Origin: Chloroflexota bacterium
GTDB taxonomy: Bacteria; Chloroflexota; Limnocylindria; Limnocylindrales; CSP1-4
Reading direction: 5' to 3'
Assembly (NCBI GenBank): GCA_013698385.1
Contig: JACCVB010000081.1
Coordinates: 1 to 5,146, forward strand
DNA: 5,146 bases
Below are positions 1 through 4,865 of this stretch, piece after piece. Numbering within the stretch: position 1 is the stretch's first letter; each line of letters opens with the position of its first letter. The notes under the pieces are model-generated. The model was not told where the DNA came from. It saw only the letters and a list, made by a program, of their open reading frames with translations, and ran no database searches. Made by a program: the position numbers and the translations under genes.

Positions 1-733
1 CCAGGTTGTTGCCGTGCGCCGTGCCGATCAGCTGCACGCCGCGCTCAGCGATCGTCCGTGCCGCCTGCGCCTCGAGCTCGGTCCCGATCTCGTCGATGAC
101 GATGATCTGGGGCATGTGATTCTCGACTGCCTCGATCATCACCTCGTGCTGCATCGAAGGCGTGCGCACCTGCATCCGGCGCGCCTTGCCGATGGCCGGG
201 TGCGGGATGTCGCCGTCGCCCGCGATCTCGTTCGACGTATCGACCACGACCACGCGCTTGCCCAGGTCGTCCGCCAGGACGCGCGCGGCCTCGCGCAACA
301 TCGTCGTCTTGCCGATGCCCGGCCGACCCATGATCAGGATCGATCTTCCCGACTCGACGAAGTCGTTGATGATCTCGATCGTGCCGTACACCGCGCGCCC
401 GATCCGGCAGGTCAGGCCGACGACCTTGCCGTTTCGATTGCGGATCGCGCTGATCCGGTGGAGCGTTCGCTCGATGCCCGCCCGGTTGTCATCGCCGAAC
501 GTCCCGATGTGCTCGACGACGAACGCGATGTCTGCATCATCGATCTCGCGATCCAGCAGCGACACCTCCGAATCGGGGAAGCGCGCCTCCGGCCGCCGAC
601 CCAGGTCCATGACCACTTCGATCAGCGACAGCCGATCCGGCAGGGCGTGGACGGCGTCCACGATCTCGGGCGGCAGCGATGAAAGCAGGGCATCGAGATC
701 GTCGATCGTTTCGCGTCGGTCGTCGGATCCCAC
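1..733 (-). CDS. YCF45/SpoIIIAA-like AAA ATPase (R3H-domain protein family), 3' end beyond window
   Basis: P-loop ATPase of the family often annotated as single-stranded nucleic acid binding R3H domain protein, related to plastid Ycf45 and SpoIIIAA. The cellular role is poorly known. The visible 244 residues have an N-terminal region of about 125 residues (LPPEIVDAVHALPDRLSLIE near 20-39), then Walker A GRPGIGKT at 136-143, the family hallmark DTSNEIAGDGDIPHPAIG at 165-182, and Walker B IIVIDEIG at 210-217. GTAHGNNL closes the window at 237-244. The C-terminal part, where an R3H domain would lie, is off the left edge, so R3H itself is not shown. The start is chosen as the GTG at 733 because GGAGG lies five bases upstream. 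An in-frame GTG at 745 that overlaps the previous stop (TAGTG) is the alternative and adds four residues. The gene is probably the fourth of an operon with pdxS, pdxT and the GNAT gene. Family assignment is firm; function is not. Confidence 0.92.
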   Translation of the reverse strand, partial: MGSDDRRETIDDLDALLSSLPPEIVDAVHALPDRLSLIEVVMDLGRRPEARFPDSEVSLLDREIDDADIAFVVEHIGTFGDDNRAGIERTLHRISAIRNRNGKVVGLTCRIGRAVYGTIEIINDFVESGRSILIMGRPGIGKTTMLREAARVLADDLGKRVVVVDTSNEIAGDGDIPHPAIGKARRMQVRTPSMQHEVMIEAVENHMPQIIVIDEIGTELEAQAARTIAERGVQLIGTAHGNNL

Positions 734-738
734 ACGGT

Positions 739-743
739 CCTCC
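739..743 (-). promoter_or_regulatory. Shine-Dalgarno GGAGG for the AAA ATPase gene
   Basis: On the minus strand GGAGG at 743-739 is followed by five bases and a GTG at 733. It sits just after the TAG stop of the GNAT gene (747-745). It favours the start at 733 over the overlapping GTG at 745, which has no purine-rich stretch before it. It is the best-spaced ribosome-binding site in the window. Confidence 0.55.
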
Positions 744-744
744 A

Positions 745-1812
745 CTAGCGGACGCCGGCCGGCACGAGCGCGGGTTCGGCGACACGGACGAGGGTTTCCT
801 TCATGAGCAGGGTGACACTCGCGATCGAGACGAAGCCCGCCTCCTCGAGGCGTCGATCGATCGGTGCTTCATAGGTTCGCACGGGGGCGATGACCCCGTG
901 TTCGTGTCGATGGTCGGCGTCCTTCGACGTCCGCGCGCCGATGATGCCGAGCCCGTATCCCACGAGCGCCGACACGTCGACCTCCGCCCTTGCGATGACC
1001 TTCAGATAATGCGGCTGATCCTCCTTCGCGACGCCGATCTGGATGAGGCCGTCGAGGATCGTGCCGTCCTTGCCGCCATCCGGCGCGACCTGCACGAACG
1101 ACTCGACATCGGCGAAGCGCAGGATCGGGGCGAGGCTGGAACGCGGCACGCGCGAATGGGTCCCCTGACGCTCCCAGTCCGGCAGGCGCAGGGCCTCCAG
1201 GCGGGCGACCGGCGCGGGCGTCGCGGCAGTGTACAGGCGGTGGAGCGCGACGGCGTCGATCGACTGAGCGGGGCGGATGCGGGCGGCCGCGGCGCCGTCG
1301 TCCGACCAAACGGTCGGGAGCGCGACATCGGGCGAGCGGAATAGCACGCGTTCCTCGCCGTAGCGGATGAAGCCCGCCTGCATCAGCAGCTCGATATTGC
1401 CGTCGGCGTCCGCGCAGGCCACGTGAAAGCGCGCCGCGCCACGTTTGGCGCCTTCGCGCAGGAGCTGCTGGACGAGGCGGTACCGAATGTCGCCCGCGTC
1501 GGCGACGCCGACGCCATCGAGCTCCACGATCGTCCATTCGTCTCGCGACGGATCGCGCTCCACGCGAACCAGGCCGGCGAGGCGACCCTGCTGTTCGTAG
1601 ACGTACAGGAGGTCGTTCGGTCGAAAGGCCACGAGCGGCAACCGGAACAGGCTGAACACGCCGATCCGCGGGCCGTTCACGGGCAGGCCCAAGGATCTTG
1701 TCGCCGGATCGTCCGACTGGCACAGGCGTGAGAGTTCGCCCAGCGCGGCGAGGTCGGTCAGGCGGGCGGCTCGGACCTTGCCCTGGCTGCGGGCGCGCCG
1801 GATGATCGTCAT
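745..1812 (-). CDS. GNAT-like N-acetyltransferase family protein with two tandem halves
   Basis: Protein of 355 residues, about twice the length of a single GNAT domain. The N-terminal half (about 13-160) has the GNAT pattern: a first strand and helix VRAARLTDLAALGELSRLC at 13-31, a central strand VYEQQGRLAGLVRVE at 71-85, and a helix then strand at 110-133. It ends in LLMQAGFIRYGEERVLFR at 142-159, typical of the GNAT C-terminus. A second half starts at IRPAQSIDAVALHRLY (179-194) and ends RRLEEAGFVSIASVTLLMKE (320-339), the same closing pattern. The usual acetyl-CoA loop (R/Q-x-x-G-x-G/A) is not clear in either half, so activity is uncertain and the substrate unknown. The start ATG overlaps the pdxT stop (ATGA), which implies translational coupling. 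The stop TAG touches the next gene. No signal peptide or membrane segment is seen. The gene is likely cytoplasmic and co-transcribed with pdxST. Confidence 0.8.
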   Translation of the reverse strand: MTIIRRARSQGKVRAARLTDLAALGELSRLCQSDDPATRSLGLPVNGPRIGVFSLFRLPLVAFRPNDLLYVYEQQGRLAGLVRVERDPSRDEWTIVELDGVGVADAGDIRYRLVQQLLREGAKRGAARFHVACADADGNIELLMQAGFIRYGEERVLFRSPDVALPTVWSDDGAAAARIRPAQSIDAVALHRLYTAATPAPVARLEALRLPDWERQGTHSRVPRSSLAPILRFADVESFVQVAPDGGKDGTILDGLIQIGVAKEDQPHYLKVIARAEVDVSALVGYGLGIIGARTSKDADHRHEHGVIAPVRTYEAPIDRRLEEAGFVSIASVTLLMKETLVRVAEPALVPAGVR

Positions 1813-2456
1813 CGGGCGAGCCGGGTGGATCGGGCGCGGCGGGTCGGGTGGGGCCGGCGGCCGGAGCCTTCGCCTGGATCGTCGTGCTCGGCGGCCATCG
1901 TCGCGACGAGCCGATGGAACCGAGTCTCGCCGGCGAGCTCGGGATGGAACGCCGTGGCGATGATGTTGCGCTCGCGCACGGCGACGACCCGCCCGTCGTC
2001 CAATCGCGCCAGCACGTTCACGCCGGGCCCGGTCCGCTCGATCACCGGGGCTCGGATGAACACGGCATGGACCGGCGTGTCGCCAAGGACCGGGACGGAC
2101 AGCTCCGCCTCGAACGAGTCCAGCTGGCGCCCGAAGGCGTTCCGCTCCACGGTGACGTCCAGCAGCGGCAGGATCGGCGCCTCGTCACCCGCGATGTCGC
2201 GCGACAGGACGATCATCCCGGCGCACGTCCCGAAGATCGGCGCGCCCCGATCGGCGAGGTCAAGGATGGGTTCGCGCAGGCCCCATCGCTCGATCAGCAG
2301 GCGCATCGTCGTGCTCTCGCCGCCTGGCAGGATGAGCCCACTGACGTCGTCGAGGTCGGCCGGCTCGCGGACACGGACACCCTCCACCCCGATCGCGCGG
2401 AGCGTGTCGAGATGCTCGCGGAACGCGCCTTGCAGGGCGAGGACCCCGATCCTCAT
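1809..2456 (-). CDS. pdxT: Pyridoxal 5'-phosphate synthase glutaminase subunit PdxT
   Basis: Class I glutamine amidotransferase that hydrolyses glutamine and channels ammonia to PdxS in the cytoplasmic PLP synthase complex. The protein has 215 residues (family usually about 190-200). It begins MRIGVLALQGAFREH, the classic PdxT start, which fixes the ATG at 2456 although the open frame extends further upstream over pdxS. Visible motifs are the oxyanion-loop LPGGEST at 43-49, the nucleophile Cys78 in GTCAGM (76-81), RNAFGRQ at 105-111, and the His171/Glu173 pair in HPEL (171-174) that completes the catalytic triad. The body is complete, so it should be active. After about residue 191 there is a basic, low-complexity tail of some 24 residues that accounts for the extra length. 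It lies 44 bases after pdxS with no obvious Shine-Dalgarno, and its TGA overlaps the GNAT start by four bases. Confidence 0.97.
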   Translation of the reverse strand: MRIGVLALQGAFREHLDTLRAIGVEGVRVREPADLDDVSGLILPGGESTTMRLLIERWGLREPILDLADRGAPIFGTCAGMIVLSRDIAGDEAPILPLLDVTVERNAFGRQLDSFEAELSVPVLGDTPVHAVFIRAPVIERTGPGVNVLARLDDGRVVAVRERNIIATAFHPELAGETRFHRLVATMAAEHDDPGEGSGRRPHPTRRARSTRLAR

Positions 2457-2500
2457 CCGTGGTTGGAGGCTGCTGCCGGTCGCCGTCGTCGTGACGCTGC

Positions 2501-3388
2501 TTACCAGCCGCGGACCGCGAGCCGCTCCTGCTCGGGGATCTCTTCGAGAGCGATGCCGCGCATCGGTGCGCCCAGGCCCTTGCTGACCTCGGCGATCTTC
2601 TTGGCGTCGTCGAAGAAGGTCGTGGCCTGGACGATCGCGTTCGCCATGCGGGCCGGATCCTCGCTCTTGAAGATGCCCGAACCCACGAACACGCCCTCCG
2701 CGCCGAGCTGCATGACGAGTGCCGCATCGGCCGGGGTGGAGATCCCGCCGGCGACGAAGTTGACGACCGGCAGCCTGCCGTCCGCGGCCACCTTCCTGAC
2801 CAGTTCGTACGGTGCCTGGAGATCCTTGGCCGCGACGAACAGTTCGTCCTCGCGCATCGCCTGGAGGCGCCGGATCTCGCTGAGCACGTCGCGCAACTGG
2901 TGCACGGCTTCCACGATGTTGCCGGTGCCGGCCTCGCCCTTGGTCCGCATCATCGCGGCGCCCTCGTTGATCCGGCGCAGGGCCTCGCCGAGGTTCCGGC
3001 AGCCGCACACGAACGGGACCTTGAAGGCGTGCTTGTCGATATGGTTGTGCTCATCGGCGGGGGTCAGGACCTCCGACTCGTCGATGTAGTCGACGCCGAG
3101 CGCTTCCAGGACCTGGGCCTCGACGAAATGGCCGATACGAGCCTTGGCCATGACCGGGATGCTCACCGCATCCATGATCCCGACGATCATCTCGGGGTCG
3201 GACATGCGCGCGACGCCGCCCGCCTTGCGGATATCCGCCGGCACGCGCTCGAGGGCCATCACGGCAACGGCGCCGGCGTCCTCTGCGATCTTCGCCTGGT
3301 CAGACGTGACGACGTCCATGATGACGCCGCCCTTGAGCATCTGGGCCAGGCCCTTCTTGGTCGCCCAGGTAGACGTTTCGAGGGTCAT
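2501..3388 (-). CDS. pdxS: Pyridoxal 5'-phosphate synthase lyase subunit PdxS
   Basis: Synthase subunit of the DXP-independent vitamin B6 pathway. It condenses ribose 5-phosphate, glyceraldehyde 3-phosphate and ammonia (from PdxT) into PLP, as a dodecamer in the cytoplasm. The 295-residue length is normal for the family. It is a single TIM barrel with recognisable landmarks: GGVIMDVV (20-27, with Asp25), VMALERVPADIR (43-54), PVMAKARIGHF (78-88, where Lys82 is the expected Schiff-base lysine), VDYIDESEVLTPAD (99-112), RTKGEAGTGN (148-157, with the second lysine Lys150), NFVAGGISTPADAAL (210-224), and GVFVGSGIFKS (232-242), the phosphate-binding end. No key residue is missing. The ATG at 3388 gives the standard N-terminus, and GAGGA lies 12 bases upstream. 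It is the first gene of a pdxS-pdxT-GNAT-ATPase run and has its own likely promoter. Confidence 0.98.
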   Translation of the reverse strand: MTLETSTWATKKGLAQMLKGGVIMDVVTSDQAKIAEDAGAVAVMALERVPADIRKAGGVARMSDPEMIVGIMDAVSIPVMAKARIGHFVEAQVLEALGVDYIDESEVLTPADEHNHIDKHAFKVPFVCGCRNLGEALRRINEGAAMMRTKGEAGTGNIVEAVHQLRDVLSEIRRLQAMREDELFVAAKDLQAPYELVRKVAADGRLPVVNFVAGGISTPADAALVMQLGAEGVFVGSGIFKSEDPARMANAIVQATTFFDDAKKIAEVSKGLGAPMRGIALEEIPEQERLAVRGW

Positions 3389-3399
3389 GGAAGCTATGG

Positions 3400-3407
3400 T
3401 TCCTCTT
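3400..3407 (-). promoter_or_regulatory. Probable ribosome-binding site of pdxS
   Basis: On the minus strand AAGAGGAA, with GAGGA at 3405-3401, is the only purine-rich stretch before the pdxS ATG. The 12-base gap to the ATG is longer than usual. It directly follows a TCGACC that can pair with GGTCGA upstream in the leader. Confidence 0.45.
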
Positions 3408-3474
3408 GGTCGATCGCGCTCGGTTCGCCGGCCGGGCTGGCCCCGGGGTCGTCGCCCGTTCGAGTCGACCGAGC
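3408..3474 (-). repeat. Overlapping inverted repeats in the pdxS leader
   Basis: Two perfect pairings share bases. GCTCGGT (minus strand 3474-3468) can pair with ACCGAGC (3424-3418), seven base pairs. GGTCGA (3470-3465) can pair with TCGACC (3413-3408), six base pairs. Both upstream arms use 3470-3468, so the two stems exclude each other. The 40-50 base loop is very GC-rich and holds the self-complementary CCCCGGGG. There is no following T-run, so it is not a classical terminator. It may be a structured 5' leader, or chance pairing in GC-rich DNA. Confidence 0.35.
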
Positions 3475-3489
3475 CCCTCGCGCGTCCGG

Positions 3490-3518
3490 ATTATGGCACG
3501 AGGCGCGCCCAAGCCCAA
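3490..3518 (-). promoter_or_regulatory. Likely sigma70-type promoter of the pdxST operon
   Basis: On the minus strand a -35-like TTGGGC (3518-3513) is separated by exactly 17 bases from CATAAT (3495-3490), which matches the -10 consensus TATAAT at five of six positions. The -10 is conspicuous in otherwise very GC-rich DNA. The -35 matches TTGACA only at TTG and is repeated directly (TTGGGCTTGGGC). Transcription would begin near 3483 and leave a leader of about 95 bases before pdxS. The promoter lies just after the stop codon of the GbsR-like gene. Confidence 0.55.
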
Positions 3519-3535
3519 GTGGCGGTTCGTGCGGG

Positions 3536-4303
3536 TCAGCGAGCGACCGTTCGGATGACCCCCGACATGAGTTTCGTGGCGCGCCGCGCGGCCGTGGGCG
3601 ATAACCGCGACAAGGCCTCGACCAGGCCGAGCACATCATCGTCGTCCAGCCCGCCCAGCAGGTCGAACAATCGAAGGATCGTCACATCCGGCACTCGACC
3701 CAGGAGCTCCAGCGAGCGCTCCAGTTCCCGCGGCTCCAACTGCGGCACGAGCCCGACCGCCCGATCGAACAGCCGCACGAACACGACGAACGATGCAAGC
3801 CAATCCCGCAGCGCGAGCAGTTCAGAGTCGTCCGGGTAACGCGCTGAAGCGGCGGCGGCCTCATCGGCCTTCTGCTCCAGGACCGCGACGATCGGGTCGC
3901 CTTCGCGGATCTTGCGCTCGGCGATGACCCGCCCGAACCACTGCCAGTGGTCTCCGACCGCCAGATAGGCCGTGCCCGCGGGGCCGCGACGACCCACCCG
4001 CCGGGGCTCGGACACCCGTTCCACGATGCCCCACGACTCGGCCTCGGCAAGGGCCAGGCTGGCTGCCCGGTGCGACAGGCCAAGCGCCTCACGAACCTCG
4101 CGCTCGGTCAACGGTTCCTGGCGCGCCATCAGGTAGGCCTGCACTCGCGCGATGGCCGGGGTCACCCCCCACGCCGCGCCCATCTCGCCCCACGCGTGGG
4201 CGAGGTCCAGCCGGATCGACTCCGCCGCCGCACTCCCGCCCGCCGCGCGCGCAACGTCCTCGTCGGTTTCGAGCACAGCGACCCCATCCAGCGTTCGGTC
4301 CAT
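3536..4303 (-). CDS. GbsR/MarR-family winged-helix transcriptional regulator
   Basis: Predicted DNA-binding regulator of 255 residues. The core matches the GbsR-type winged helix. A first helix region lies at AWGVTPAIARVQAYLM (44-59). PLTEREVREALGLSHRAASL (64-83) is the helix-turn-helix. The following helix, ALAEAESWGIVERV (84-97), leads to a wing of basic character, EPRRVGRRGPAG (99-110). Next comes the family-typical YLAVGDHWQWFGRVIAERKI (113-132). The C-terminal part (about 135-255) is helical and acidic, probably for dimerisation, and its end is somewhat longer than short GbsR proteins. The ligand is unknown: characterised GbsR senses choline, but nothing here points to choline or betaine. 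It lies directly upstream of the pdxST promoter in the same direction, so it may control that operon or itself. The ATG at 4303 has no Shine-Dalgarno, and a short-leader or leaderless start is plausible. Confidence 0.85.
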   Translation of the reverse strand: MDRTLDGVAVLETDEDVARAAGGSAAAESIRLDLAHAWGEMGAAWGVTPAIARVQAYLMARQEPLTEREVREALGLSHRAASLALAEAESWGIVERVSEPRRVGRRGPAGTAYLAVGDHWQWFGRVIAERKIREGDPIVAVLEQKADEAAAASARYPDDSELLALRDWLASFVVFVRLFDRAVGLVPQLEPRELERSLELLGRVPDVTILRLFDLLGGLDDDDVLGLVEALSRLSPTAARRATKLMSGVIRTVAR

Positions 4304-4316
4304 AACTTGCTATGTC

Positions 4317-4325
4317 AGGGTAGCA
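4317..4325 (-). promoter_or_regulatory. Possible extended -10 promoter of the GbsR-like gene
   Basis: On the minus strand TGCTACCCT (4325-4317) fits an extended -10 pattern TGnTAnnnT. No good -35 is present at the proper distance (TTCGGC at 17 bases is weak). A start about seven bases downstream would leave fewer than ten bases before the ATG at 4303, giving a nearly leaderless message, which fits the absence of a Shine-Dalgarno. The alternative is read-through from the nucleotidyltransferase gene. Confidence 0.3.
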
Positions 4326-4326
4326 C

Positions 4327-4359
4327 GACACCACGAGGCGCCGAATCAGGCCGGGTGTC
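4327..4359. repeat. Inverted repeat GACACC/GGTGTC between the nucleotidyltransferase and regulator genes
   Basis: GACACC at 4327-4332 and GGTGTC at 4354-4359 form a perfect six-base-pair repeat around a 21-base spacer. It lies just after the nucleotidyltransferase stop and just upstream of the candidate -10 of the next gene. It could be an operator or a weak hairpin. There is no T-run after it, so a rho-independent terminator is not supported. Confidence 0.3.
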
Positions 4360-4364
4360 TCGCG

Positions 4365-4865
4365 CTAGTCGCGGTGATCGATCTGGTCCCGAAGGGCTCC
4401 CAGATGCTCGATCGCGAGCAGATCTTTCGGTCGACCCGCGGCACGCTTCATGGCGATCAAATCATCGAGGTCCGCCATCCATACGGTGATACCCGCCAGG
4501 TCGAACTGCACGGCCCGCGATCGCAACTGCTTGTAGTCGAACGAGGGATCGGGGCGAGCGAGCAGATCCAGGTCACCGTGACGAGTCCGCAGGGTGAAGA
4601 CGTCGCCCGCGCGAAGCGCACGTTCGTCCAGGGGCGCCACGACGCCTTCGGGCACGCCTCGACGGATGGCAGCGAGGTCGTCGAGGACGCCAGCAAGCCG
4701 CTCCAAGTTGTTTCGATCGAGGTCGAAGCAGATGTCGAGGTCTTCGGTGATCAACGGAGAACCGTGAGCTTGCGCGGCGAGGCCGCCGATCACGACGAAG
4801 TCGACGCGGGCGTCGACGAGCGCACGGATCAATGCCCCGGCCGAGAACCGGGCGTGGTCGCTCAT
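4365..4865 (-). CDS. MNT/AbiEii-type nucleotidyltransferase, candidate toxin of an XRE-linked pair
   Basis: Small nucleotidyltransferase of 166 residues, similar in architecture to minimal NTases of toxin-antitoxin and abortive-infection modules. The strand VDFVVIGGLAAQAHGS (21-36) leads into the metal-binding signature LITEDLDICFD (38-48), where Asp42 and Asp44 are the DxD pair. A third acidic strand is HGDLDLLARP (96-105). The C-terminal stretch DLIAMKRAAGRPKDLLAIEH (135-154), with Lys140 and Asp148, is typical of this family. All expected catalytic positions are present, so the enzyme looks intact. Characterised relatives such as MenT modify tRNA or proteins with nucleotides, but the target here is unknown. 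It overlaps the upstream XRE gene by ATGA, so the two are co-translated. Coding by a simple antitoxin-toxin operon is inferred from arrangement; toxicity is not shown. Confidence 0.85.
   Translation of the reverse strand: MSDHARFSAGALIRALVDARVDFVVIGGLAAQAHGSPLITEDLDICFDLDRNNLERLAGVLDDLAAIRRGVPEGVVAPLDERALRAGDVFTLRTRHGDLDLLARPDPSFDYKQLRSRAVQFDLAGITVWMADLDDLIAMKRAAGRPKDLLAIEHLGALRDQIDHRD

Noticed and set aside
14..806. Two plus-strand open frames (14-682 and 162-806) at the left end
   Set aside because: Both lie opposite the AAA ATPase gene, whose Walker motifs are intact on the minus strand. Their His/Asp/Arg-rich and Arg/Ser-rich products look like mirror translations.
2457..3008. Upstream extension of the pdxT reading frame to 3008
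   Set aside because: The extension overlaps pdxS out of frame and is Arg/Gly-rich. The conserved PdxT N-terminus begins at the ATG at 2456.
1848..3089. Plus-strand open frame of 413 codons opposite pdxT and pdxS
   Set aside because: It is antisense to two clear conserved genes, has an Arg/Ser/Ala-rich composition with no recognisable domain, and arises from the rarity of stops in GC-rich DNA.
3300..3518. Small minus-strand frame of 72 codons starting at the pdxS -35 region
   Set aside because: It starts upstream of the predicted transcription start and runs out of frame into pdxS, with no ribosome-binding site. A leader peptide was considered but is not supported.
4327..4364. Rho-independent terminator after the nucleotidyltransferase gene
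   Set aside because: The inverted repeat has only six pairs, a 21-base spacer and no T-run on the minus strand.
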